NCBI RefSeq assembly: GCF_036226605.1
Contig: NZ_CP109000.1
Span: forward strand, 5,762,501 to 5,826,500
Direction: 5' to 3'
Source: Streptomyces sp. NBC_00704
GTDB lineage: Bacteria; Actinomycetota; Actinomycetes; Streptomycetales; Streptomycetaceae
Length of the DNA: 64,000 bases
In this document: positions 34,475-41,838 of the stretch, piece after piece
Layout: each line of letters starts with the position of its first letter
Numbering within the stretch: position 1 is the first letter of the stretch
The notes under the pieces: model-generated
Databases searched by the model: none
What the model saw: the letters and a program-made list of their open reading frames with translations, nothing else
Told to the model about the DNA's origin: nothing
Made by a program: the position numbers and the translations under genes

Positions 34475-35563
34475 ATGACGACGCCCACGATCGAGCTCAA
34501 GCCCTCCGCCAGCCCCCTCTCCGCCGCCGAGCGCGAGGCGATCCTGGCGAACCCCGGCTTCGGCCGCCACTTCACCGACCACATGGTGACGATCCGGTGG
34601 ACCGAGGGCCGCGGCTGGCACGACGGTCAGCTCGTTCCGTACGCGCCGATCCCGCTCGACCCCGCGACCAACGTCCTGCACTACGCGCAGGAGATCTTCG
34701 AGGGACTGAAGGCCTACCGCCGCCCCGACGGCTCCGTCGCCACCTTCCGCCCGGACCAGAACGCCAAGCGGTTCCAGCGGTCCGCCCGCCGCCTGGCCAT
34801 GCCGGAACTGCCGGTCGAGACGTTCATCGGGGCCTGTGACGCGCTCGTCGCGCAGGACAAGGACTGGGTGCCCGCGCACGGCGGCGAGGAGTCCCTCTAC
34901 CTGCGCCCCTTCATGATCGCGACCGAGGTGGGCCTGGGCGTGAAGCCGGCCAACGAGTACCTCTTCATCGTGATCGCCTCGCCGGCCGGCGCCTACTTCC
35001 CGGGCGGCGTCAAGCCGGTCTCCATCTGGGTCTCCGAGGACCACGTCCGCGCCGTCCCCGGCGGCATGGGCGACGCCAAGACCGGCGGCAACTACGCCGC
35101 CTCCCTGCTCGCCCAGGCCGAGGCCGCCGCACAGGGCTGCGCCCAGGTCTGCTACCTCGACGCCGTCGAGCGCAAGTGGGTCGAGGAGCTCGGCGGCATG
35201 AACCTGTACTTCGTCTACGGGAACAAGATCGTCACGCCCTCGCTGACCGGCTCCATCCTCGAGGGCGTCACCCGCGACAGCCTCCTCACCGTCGCCCGCG
35301 ACCTCGGCTACGAGGCCGAGGAGGGCCGCGTCTCCGTCGACCAGTGGCAGCGCGACTCCGAGAGCGGCGCGCTGCGGGAGGTCTTCGCCTGCGGCACCGC
35401 GGCCGTGATCACCCCGGTCGGCACGGTCAAGCGCACCGGCGGCGAGTGGCGGCAGTCGGGCGGCGAGCCCGGCGAGGTCACCCTGCGGCTGCGGCAGGCC
35501 CTGCTGGACATCCAGCGCGGCACCGCCGAGGACAAGCACGGCTGGATGCACCGCCTGGGCTGA
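34475..35563 (+). CDS. ilvE: branched-chain amino acid aminotransferase
   Basis: PLP-dependent class IV aminotransferase (362 aa) that makes the final transfer to valine, leucine and isoleucine and also starts their breakdown. Features: HYAQEIFEGLKAYRR, FRPDQNAKRFQRSARRLAMP, the PLP Lys in GDAKTGGNYAASLLAQAEA, and EELGGMNLYFVYG followed by LTGSILEGVTRDSLL. GAAGGAC precedes the ATG at 34475. The frame stays open upstream to 34391, but that stretch has no translation signal. Followed by a strong terminator. Confidence 0.96.
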   Translation: MTTPTIELKPSASPLSAAEREAILANPGFGRHFTDHMVTIRWTEGRGWHDGQLVPYAPIPLDPATNVLHYAQEIFEGLKAYRRPDGSVATFRPDQNAKRFQRSARRLAMPELPVETFIGACDALVAQDKDWVPAHGGEESLYLRPFMIATEVGLGVKPANEYLFIVIASPAGAYFPGGVKPVSIWVSEDHVRAVPGGMGDAKTGGNYAASLLAQAEAAAQGCAQVCYLDAVERKWVEELGGMNLYFVYGNKIVTPSLTGSILEGVTRDSLLTVARDLGYEAEEGRVSVDQWQRDSESGALREVFACGTAAVITPVGTVKRTGGEWRQSGGEPGEVTLRLRQALLDIQRGTAEDKHGWMHRLG

Positions 35564-35581
35564 TCCCGGCGCCTCCGACGC

Positions 35582-35620
35582 CGCCGCAGGGCCGCCCCCG
35601 AACCGGGCGGCCCTGCGGCG
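35582..35620 (+). terminator. ilvE terminator
   Basis: Perfect 16-bp inverted repeat (left 35582-35597, CGCCGCAGGGCCGCCC; right 35605-35620), 7-nt loop, followed by TTT; begins 18 bp after the ilvE stop. Confidence 0.88.
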
Positions 35621-35653
35621 TTTCCGCCCCCCGCACGCCGCCGCGCCCTCGCT

Positions 35654-35733
35654 ATCGAGCGGCGTTCTAAAAGTCGCCGCCAGGTCTTCTGATCATCGAG
35701 CGGAACGTTTAGAGTGCCGTTCTAAGAACGTTC
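35654..35733 (+). promoter_or_regulatory. operator/promoter cluster upstream of ureAB
   Basis: Just before ureAB are repeated CGTTCT/AGAACG half-sites: CGTTCTAA at 35663-35670, GAACGTTTAGAG at 35703-35714 and the 13-bp palindrome CGTTCTAAGAACG at 35718-35730, overlapping GAACGTTC (35726-35733). ATCGAGCGG also occurs twice, 41 bp apart (35654 and 35695). The last palindrome ends 15 bp before the GTG, well placed for a repressor; the TetR protein encoded at the end of the operon is the natural candidate. Confidence 0.6.
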
Positions 35734-35744
35734 AGGGAGGCCTT

Positions 35745-36443
35745 GTGCGACTCACCCCCACCGAGCGGGACCGGCTGCTGCTCTTCGGGGCCGCCGAGCT
35801 GGCCCGCGCGAGAAGGGCCCGCGGGCTGCGGCTCAACGTGCCGGAGGCCACCGCGCTGGTCGCCGACGCCGTCTGCGAGGCCGCCCGCGACGGCCTCCGG
35901 CTCGCCGAGGCGATCGAGCGGGCCCGGTCCGTCCTCGGCCCGGACGACGTCCTGCCGGGCGTCGCGGACGTCGTCACCGAGGTGCACGTCGAGGCCGTCT
36001 TCGACGACGGCTCGCGGCTCGCCGTCGTCCGCGACCCGATCGGGGCGGGCGGCGCGGGCGCCCGGCGACCGGACGGCCTCGGGCCGGGCGCGCTGCTGCC
36101 GGGACCCGCGCACGCCGAGCCCGAGGCGGCCGTGCGCCTGACGGTCGTCAACACCGCCGCCGTGCCCGTCTCCGTGACGTCCCACTTCCACTTCTTCGAG
36201 GCCAACCCGCGGCTGGACTTCGCGCGGGCCGCCGCCTACGGGATGCGGCTCGCCGTCCCCGCCGGGTCCTCCGTGCGGTTCGGGCCCGGGGAGAGCGCCG
36301 AGGTCGGCCTGGTCCCCATCGGGGGCGAACGGGTGGCGATCGGCTTCGCCGGACTCGTCGACGGGCCGCTGGACGCCCCGGGGGCCCGCGAAGAGGCCCT
36401 GCGCCGGGCCGCCGCCTGCGGATACCTGGGGGCGAGGGCGTGA
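35745..36443 (+). CDS. ureAB: fused urease subunits gamma and beta (UreAB)
   Basis: 232-aa single-chain fusion of the two small urease subunits. Residues 1-100 are UreA-like (LTPTERDRLLLFGAAELARAR, GLRLNVPEA, EAARDGLRL and VHVEAVFDDGSRL). Residues 125-232 are UreB-like (RLTVVNTAAVPVSVTSHFHFFEAN, LDFARAAAYGMRLAVPAGSSVRF, GFAGLVDGPLD). A Gly/Ala/Pro linker joins them. The GTG at 35745 has CAGGGAGG 4 nt upstream. Its stop overlaps the ureC GTG (GTGA at 36440-36443). Fused small subunits occur naturally in some actinomycetes and Helicobacter. No ureD, E, F or G gene is nearby. Confidence 0.9.
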   Translation: MRLTPTERDRLLLFGAAELARARRARGLRLNVPEATALVADAVCEAARDGLRLAEAIERARSVLGPDDVLPGVADVVTEVHVEAVFDDGSRLAVVRDPIGAGGAGARRPDGLGPGALLPGPAHAEPEAAVRLTVVNTAAVPVSVTSHFHFFEANPRLDFARAAAYGMRLAVPAGSSVRFGPGESAEVGLVPIGGERVAIGFAGLVDGPLDAPGAREEALRRAAACGYLGARA

Positions 36444-38113
36444 ACCCGCACGAGTACGCCGCCACCCACGGCCCGCGCGCCGGCGATCGCCTCCGGCTCG
36501 GCGACTCGGGCCTCGTCGTCCGTGTCGAGTCCGACTCCCAGCTGCCCGGCGACGAGTTCCTCGCCGGCTTCGGCAAGACCGCCCGCGACGGCCTGCACCT
36601 CAAGGCCGCCGCCGTCCGCGACACCTGCGACGTCGTGATCAGCAACGTCGTCGTGATCGACGCGGTGCAGGGGATCCGCAAGGTCTCCATCGGGATCCGC
36701 GAGGGCCGCATCCACGCGATCGGACGCGCCGGCAACCCCGACACCCTGGACGGGGTGGACGTCGTCGTCGGCACCGGCACCTCGATCGTGTCCGGCGAGG
36801 GGCTCATCGCCACCGCGGGCGCCGTCGACACCCACGTCCACCTGCTGTCGCCGCGCGTCATGGAAGCCTCGCTGGCCTCCGGCGTGACGACGGTCATCGG
36901 GCAGGAGTTCGGGCCCGTGTGGGGCGTCGGGGTCAACTCGCCCTGGGCGCTGCGGCACGCGTTCGGCGCCTTCGACGCCTGGCCGGTCAACATCGGCTTC
37001 CTCGCCCGCGGTTCGTCCTCGCGCGACGCCCCGCTCGTCGAGGCGCTGGCCGAGGGCGGCGCGTGCGGCTTCAAGGTGCACGAGGACATGGGCGCCCACA
37101 CCCGGGCGCTGGACACGGCGCTGCGCGTCGCCGAGGAACACGACGTCCAGGTCGCCCTGCACAGCGACGGGCTGAACGAATGCCTCTCGGTCGAGGACAC
37201 CCTGGGCGTCCTGGAGGGCCGCACGATCCACGCCTTCCACATCGAGGGCTGCGGCGGCGGCCACGTGCCCAACGTGCTGAAGATGGCGGGCGTGCCGAAC
37301 GTCATCGGCTCCTCCACCAACCCGACCCTGCCCTTCGGCCGGGACGCCGTCGCCGAGCACTACGGCATGATCGTCGCCGTCCACGACCTGAAGACCGACC
37401 TGCCGGGCGACGCCGCCATGGCCCGCGACCGCATCCGCGCCGGCACGATGGGCGCCGAGGACGTGCTGCACGACCTGGGCGCGATCGGCATCACCTCGTC
37501 CGACGCGCAGGGCATGGGCCGCGCGGGCGAGACCGTGCGCCGCACCTTCGCCATGGCCGGCAAGATGAAGGCCGAGTCCGGCGCCCCGCACGACGACCAC
37601 GACAACGAGCGCGTCCTGCGCTACATCGCCAAGCTGACCGTCAACCCCGCCATCGCCCACGGGCTGTCGCACGAGGTCGGCTCCCTCGAGGTGGGCAAGC
37701 TCGCCGACATCGTGCTGTGGCGCCCCGAGTACTTCGGCGCCAAGCCGCAACTCGTGCTCAAGTCCGGCTTCCCCGCCTACGGGGTGACCGGCGACCCCAA
37801 CGCGGCCACCGACACCTGCGAACCCCTCGTCCTCGGCCCGCAGTTCGGGGCGTACGGCGCCACCCCCGCCGACCTCTCCGTCGCCTTCGTCGCCCGGGCG
37901 GCCCTCGACCGGGGGAACGACTCGATGCCCACCCGCCGCCGCCGGGTCGCCGTGCACGGCACCCGCGGCATCGGCCCCGCCGACCTGCGCCTGAACTCGC
38001 GCACCGGAACCGTCGACGTCGACGGGCGCACCGGCCTGGTCACCCTCGACGGCGAGCCGCTGCGCTCCGGGCCGGCCCAGTCCGTGTCCCTCAACCGCCT
38101 CTACTTCCTCTGA
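36440..38113 (+). CDS. ureC: divergent urease alpha subunit (UreC)
   Basis: 557-aa metallo-amidohydrolase homologous to urease alpha. Compared by eye with Klebsiella UreC, the metal ligands are kept: His132, His134 (DTHVH), carbamylated-type Lys212 and His214 (FKVHEDM), His241 (LHSD), His267 (FHIEG) and Asp355 (TSSDAQ), along with the catalytic His (His315) and Arg331. The flap Cys (Klebsiella C319) is Val314, the neighbouring HH is HD, and the conserved GTHATTCTPG loop is replaced by a shorter GVGVNS. It may be an active urease of unusual kinetics or act on another ureido/guanidino compound. It is coupled to ureAB by a 4-bp overlap and followed by the deiminase gene after 25 bp. Confidence 0.88.
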   Translation: MNPHEYAATHGPRAGDRLRLGDSGLVVRVESDSQLPGDEFLAGFGKTARDGLHLKAAAVRDTCDVVISNVVVIDAVQGIRKVSIGIREGRIHAIGRAGNPDTLDGVDVVVGTGTSIVSGEGLIATAGAVDTHVHLLSPRVMEASLASGVTTVIGQEFGPVWGVGVNSPWALRHAFGAFDAWPVNIGFLARGSSSRDAPLVEALAEGGACGFKVHEDMGAHTRALDTALRVAEEHDVQVALHSDGLNECLSVEDTLGVLEGRTIHAFHIEGCGGGHVPNVLKMAGVPNVIGSSTNPTLPFGRDAVAEHYGMIVAVHDLKTDLPGDAAMARDRIRAGTMGAEDVLHDLGAIGITSSDAQGMGRAGETVRRTFAMAGKMKAESGAPHDDHDNERVLRYIAKLTVNPAIAHGLSHEVGSLEVGKLADIVLWRPEYFGAKPQLVLKSGFPAYGVTGDPNAATDTCEPLVLGPQFGAYGATPADLSVAFVARAALDRGNDSMPTRRRRVAVHGTRGIGPADLRLNSRTGTVDVDGRTGLVTLDGEPLRSGPAQSVSLNRLYFL

Positions 38114-38138
38114 CGCCCCACCGACCAAGGACCGTCCC

Positions 38139-39176
38139 ATGAGCAAGGCAGCCGCCGCCGGCTTCCGCATGCCCGCCGAGTGGGCCCCGCACGAACGCAC
38201 CTGGATGGCGTGGCCGGGCCCCAACCCCACCTTCGACGACCCCGACGGCCTGGCCGCCGCCCGCGCCGCCTGGGCCGAGGTGGCCCGCGCCGTCCGCCGC
38301 TTCGAGCCGGTGACCGTGGTGTGCGGCCCCGGCCGGTCGGCGGGGGCCCGCGCCCTCCTCGGCCCGGACGTCGACACGGTGGAACGCGACCTCGACGACG
38401 CCTGGATGCGCGACATCGGCCCCACGTTCCTCACGAACGGCCGTGAACTGGCCGCCGTCGACTGGACGTTCAACGGCTGGGGCGCCCAGCCCTGGGCCCG
38501 CTGGGAGCACGACGCGAAGATCGCCGCGTCCGTGGCGGACCTCGCGGGAGCCCGGACCTACGCCTCGCGGCTGGTCAACGAGGGCGGCGCGATCCACGTC
38601 GACGGCGAGGGCACGGTCCTGCTGACGGAGACCGTGCAACTCGGCCCCGAGCGCAATCCGGGATGGACGCGGGAGGAGACCGAGGCGGAGATCCACGCCA
38701 TGCTCGGCACCCGCAAGGCGATCTGGCTCCCGCGCGGCCTCACCGCCGACTACCCGCCGCACGGCTACGGCACCCTCGGCCATGTGGACATCGTCGCCGC
38801 CTTCGCCCGCCCCGGAGTCGTCGTCGCCCACAGCCAGCCGGACACGGCGCACCCCGACCACGAGGTGACCCGCGAGGCCGTCGCACTGCTGCGGGCGCAG
38901 ACCGACGCGCGCGGCCGCCGGCTGGAGGTCGTCGAGGTCGCCGCCCCGACGGTGCTGGAGGCCGACGGCCACTGGGTCGACTGGTCCTACATCAACCACT
39001 ACCTCTGCAACGGCGGCGTGGTGCTCTGCGGATTCGGCGACCCGCGCGACGAACTCGCCGCGGACGTCTTCCGGCGGCTGTTCCCGCGGCGCACGGTGAC
39101 ACCGGTGGACGCCCGTACGATCTTCTCCGGCGGCGGCGGCATCCACTGCGTCACCCAGCAGCAGCCGAGGGTCTGA
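38139..39176 (+). CDS. aguA: agmatine deiminase family protein
   Basis: 345-aa peptidylarginine-deiminase-like (PPAD/AguA) enzyme; characterised members hydrolyse agmatine to N-carbamoylputrescine and ammonia. Features: MPAEWAPHERTWMAWP at the N terminus, the acid in DDAWMRDIGPTFL, EGGAIHVDGEG, the catalytic His in GTLGHVDIVA, and the nucleophilic Cys in GGGGIHCVTQQQP near the C terminus (usual form GGGNIHCITQQ, so the Asn is Gly here). AAGGA lies upstream of the ATG at 38139, 25 bp after ureC. Its presence suggests the operon handles agmatine, guanidino or ureido nitrogen. Exact substrate is not certain. Confidence 0.88.
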   Translation: MSKAAAAGFRMPAEWAPHERTWMAWPGPNPTFDDPDGLAAARAAWAEVARAVRRFEPVTVVCGPGRSAGARALLGPDVDTVERDLDDAWMRDIGPTFLTNGRELAAVDWTFNGWGAQPWARWEHDAKIAASVADLAGARTYASRLVNEGGAIHVDGEGTVLLTETVQLGPERNPGWTREETEAEIHAMLGTRKAIWLPRGLTADYPPHGYGTLGHVDIVAAFARPGVVVAHSQPDTAHPDHEVTREAVALLRAQTDARGRRLEVVEVAAPTVLEADGHWVDWSYINHYLCNGGVVLCGFGDPRDELAADVFRRLFPRRTVTPVDARTIFSGGGGIHCVTQQQPRV

Positions 39177-39255
39177 CCCCCGGCCGACGACGAGCAAGAG
39201 CGCGACAGCACGACAGCACGCGAGCACGAGAACGCGAGAGCAGGGGAGCGGGGAC

Positions 39256-39870
39256 ATGGCCGCAGCGGCACGGGCACGCAGGAACGCCCCGCCCCGCGAG
39301 GACGTCCTCGCCGCCGCCATGGGGATGATCGCCGAACGCGGTCTGGAGAAGCTCACCATGGCGGCGCTCGGCCGCCGGGTCGGCATGAGCAGCGGCCATC
39401 TCCTCTACTACTTCCACTCCAAGGACGAACTCCTGCTGCGCACCCTGGAGTGGAGCGAGGGCCGGCTCGGCGCCGAGCGCGCCCGGCTCCTGGCCCGCGC
39501 CGCGCCCGCCCGCGAGCGCCTCGACGCCTACGTCGGCCTGTACGTCCCCGACGGCCACCGCGACCCGCACTGGACGCTCTGGCTGGAGGTCTGGAACCGC
39601 TCGCAGAACGCCGCCGACGACACGGACGCGCGCGACCGCCAGGCGGCCATCGAGGGCGCCTGGCACCGCGACCTCGTCGCCCTGCTCGCGGAGGGGACCT
39701 CCCGCGGCGAGTTCCGGCAGGTGGACCCCGACCGGTTCGCGGCCCGGCTGCGGGCCCTGCTCGACGGGTTCTCCATCCACGTCGCCGTCGGCCTGCGCGG
39801 CACGGACCGCGCGCAGGTCCTCGCACACGTCGGGGAGTTCCTCGCCGGGAGCCTGCTCACCGACGCCTGA
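39256..39870 (+). CDS. TetR family regulator of the ureABC-aguA operon
   Basis: 204-aa protein with an N-terminal helix-turn-helix (LTMAALGRRVGMSSGHLLYYFHSKDELL, about residues 33-60) of the BetI-like TetR subgroup and a helical ligand domain with a WLEVWNRSQNAA segment common in those regulators. The ATG at 39256 has CAGGGGAGCGG upstream. It lies 79 bp after aguA on the same strand; the gap is a purine-rich run of short GCACGA/GCGAGA-type repeats. Probably autoregulates the operon through the sites at 35654-35733. Confidence 0.87.
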   Translation: MAAAARARRNAPPREDVLAAAMGMIAERGLEKLTMAALGRRVGMSSGHLLYYFHSKDELLLRTLEWSEGRLGAERARLLARAAPARERLDAYVGLYVPDGHRDPHWTLWLEVWNRSQNAADDTDARDRQAAIEGAWHRDLVALLAEGTSRGEFRQVDPDRFAARLRALLDGFSIHVAVGLRGTDRAQVLAHVGEFLAGSLLTDA

Positions 39871-39935
39871 GAACGCGCTGTTCGCATCCTGAGACACCCC
39901 GTGAGCACGAGGGCGGTCTGTGCAAAACTGCCCCC

Positions 39936-39986
39936 GTGCTCTCGTTCGCCATGATTATTGGCAGCAGGCGCGCCGGTCCGCAGTGA
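39936..39986 (+). CDS. cimA leader peptide with tandem Ile codons
   Basis: Reads MLSFAMIIGSRRAGPQ from GTG 39936, or MIIGSRRAGPQ from ATG 39951. The two Ile codons are ATT ATT (39954-39959), a codon almost never used in this GC-rich genome, placed directly before the hairpin and terminator upstream of citramalate synthase. The stop is TGA 39984-39986. No Shine-Dalgarno is visible; an AT-rich CAAAACT at 39923-39929 could serve as -10 for a leaderless start at GTG 39936. The 39871-40179 gap holds only this control region. Confidence 0.7.
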   Translation: MLSFAMIIGSRRAGPQ

Positions 39987-40066
39987 CCGCTCCGTACGAC
40001 CAGGTACGAGCGGCCATCGTCGTCCTCGACCCGCGCGCAGACCTCTCGCACCCGCGAGGGGTTTTT
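39987..40066 (+). terminator. cimA attenuator (pause hairpin plus terminator)
   Basis: Directly after the leader stop codon is a hairpin (39987-39997 with 40004-40013, one bulged C, 6-nt loop). Then comes the terminator: CCTCTCGC (40042-40049) pairs with GCGAGGGG (40054-40061) including one T-G pair, ACCC loop, followed by TTTTT (40062-40066). cimA starts 114 nt later. Confidence 0.78.
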
Positions 40067-40179
40067 CGCTTTTCTGGCCCACCCACAGCCGGGAGCGAGC
40101 GCGCGCGGGGGACCATGGGGGGACGGTGGAGCCGGTCATTCCGGTAACGACCGAGATCCGACACAGGAGTCTTCAGACC

Positions 40180-41784
40180 ATGACCGCACCGAGCGAACTC
40201 GACGATTCCTTCCACGTGTTCGACACCACCCTGCGCGACGGCGCGCAGCGGGAGGGCATCAACCTGACCGTCGCCGACAAGCTGGCCATCGCCCGGCACC
40301 TGGACGACTTCGGCGTGGGCTTCATCGAGGGCGGCTGGCCCGGCGCCAACCCCCGCGACACCGAGTTCTTCGCCCGCGCGCAGGAGGAGATCGCCTTCCG
40401 GCACGCCCAGCTGGTCGCCTTCGGCGCGACCCGCCGGGCCGGTGCGAAGGCCTCGGAGGACCCGCAGGTCAGGGCGCTGCTGGAGTCGGGCGCCGACGTG
40501 ATCACCCTGGTGGCGAAGTCCCACGACCGGCACGTCGAACTGGCGCTGCGCACCACCCTGGACGAGAACCTGGCCATGGTGAGCGACACGGTCTCCTTCC
40601 TCAGGGGCGAGGGCCGCAGGGTCTTCGTCGACTGCGAGCACTTCTTCGACGGGTACCGCGCCAACCCCGAGTACGCGAAGGCGGTCGTCCGGGCCGCCGC
40701 CGGGGCCGGCGCCGACGTCGTCATCCTGTGCGACACCAACGGCGGGATGCTCCCGGCGCAGATCCAGGCCGTCGTCTCGACCGTGCTCGCCGACACGGGC
40801 GCCCGCCTCGGCATCCACGCCCAGGACGACACCGGCTGCGCGGTGGCCAACACCCTCGCCGCGGTGGACGCGGGCGCGACCCACGTCCAGTGCACGGCGA
40901 ACGGCTACGGCGAACGCGTCGGCAACGCGAACCTGTTCCCGGTGGTCGCCGCCCTGGAGCTGAAGTACGGCAAGAAGGTGCTGCCCGAGGGTCGCCTGCG
41001 GGAGATGACCCGCATCTCGCACGCCATCGCCGAGGTCGTCAACCTCACGCCGTCCACCCACCAGCCCTACGTGGGCGTCTCGGCGTTCGCCCACAAGGCC
41101 GGGCTGCACGCCTCGGCGATCAAGGTCGACCCCGACCTCTACCAGCACATCGACCCCGAGCAGGTCGGCAACACCATGCGCATGCTGGTCTCCGACATGG
41201 CCGGCCGGGCCTCCATCGAGCTGAAGGGCAAGGAGCTGGGCGTCGACCTGGGCGGCGACCGCGAGCTGGTGGGCCGGGTCGTGGAGCGGGTCAAGGAGCG
41301 CGAGCTGCGCGGCTACACCTACGAGGCGGCCGACGCCTCCTTCGAACTCCTGCTGCGCGCCGAGGTCGAGGGCCGGCCGCTGAAGTACTTCGACGTCGAG
41401 TCCTGGCGCGCCATCGTCGAGGACCGCCCAGACGGCACCCACGCCAACGAGGCCACCGTGAAGCTCTGGGCCAAGGCCGAGCGCATCGTCGCGACGGCCG
41501 AGGGCAACGGCCCGGTCAACGCCCTCGACCGCGCCCTGCGGGTGGCCCTGGAGAAGATCTACCCCCAGCTGGCCAAGCTCGACCTGGTGGACTACAAGGT
41601 CCGCATCCTGGAGGGCGTCCACGGCACCCAGTCCACCACCCGCGTGCTGATCTCCACGACCGACGGCACGGGGGAGTGGTCCACGGTGGGCGTGGCGGAG
41701 AACGTCATCGCCGCCTCGTGGCAGGCCCTGGAGGACGCGTACACCTACGGACTGCTGCGGGCGGGCGTGGACCCGGCGCAGTGA
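40180..41784 (+). CDS. cimA: (R)-citramalate synthase
   Basis: 534-aa enzyme of the isopropylmalate/citramalate synthase family, joining pyruvate and acetyl-CoA to give citramalate for an isoleucine route that bypasses threonine. Motifs: VFDTTLRDGAQREGINLTV, GWPGANPRDTEFF, ILCDTNGGMLP, the metal-binding HAQDD, and NGYGERVGNANLF, then a C-terminal LeuA-type dimer/regulatory domain from about residue 390. The DTTLRDGAQREG and GANPRDTEF forms are those of the CimA clade rather than LeuA. ACAGGAGT lies before the ATG at 40180. Older annotations call it leuA2; the Ile-codon attenuator favours the isoleucine role. Confidence 0.9.
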   Translation: MTAPSELDDSFHVFDTTLRDGAQREGINLTVADKLAIARHLDDFGVGFIEGGWPGANPRDTEFFARAQEEIAFRHAQLVAFGATRRAGAKASEDPQVRALLESGADVITLVAKSHDRHVELALRTTLDENLAMVSDTVSFLRGEGRRVFVDCEHFFDGYRANPEYAKAVVRAAAGAGADVVILCDTNGGMLPAQIQAVVSTVLADTGARLGIHAQDDTGCAVANTLAAVDAGATHVQCTANGYGERVGNANLFPVVAALELKYGKKVLPEGRLREMTRISHAIAEVVNLTPSTHQPYVGVSAFAHKAGLHASAIKVDPDLYQHIDPEQVGNTMRMLVSDMAGRASIELKGKELGVDLGGDRELVGRVVERVKERELRGYTYEAADASFELLLRAEVEGRPLKYFDVESWRAIVEDRPDGTHANEATVKLWAKAERIVATAEGNGPVNALDRALRVALEKIYPQLAKLDLVDYKVRILEGVHGTQSTTRVLISTTDGTGEWSTVGVAENVIAASWQALEDAYTYGLLRAGVDPAQ

Positions 41785-41838
41785 CGTCCGGGAGGCGGCC
41801 GGCGCCCGCCCGGTGAGAGTTCGCGGTAGCGTCGAAGG

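Noticed and set aside
37370..37390. Apparent loss of the catalytic flap His in UreC
   Set aside because: A first look suggested both Cys319 and His320 were missing. A residue-by-residue alignment without gaps from the preceding EH to the later TSSD shows His320 is kept as His315; only the Cys (Val314) and the second His (Asp316) differ.
39177..39255. Purine-rich short repeats before the TetR gene as a small gene
   Set aside because: Low-complexity GCACGA/GCGAGA runs without a start signal; treated as spacer.
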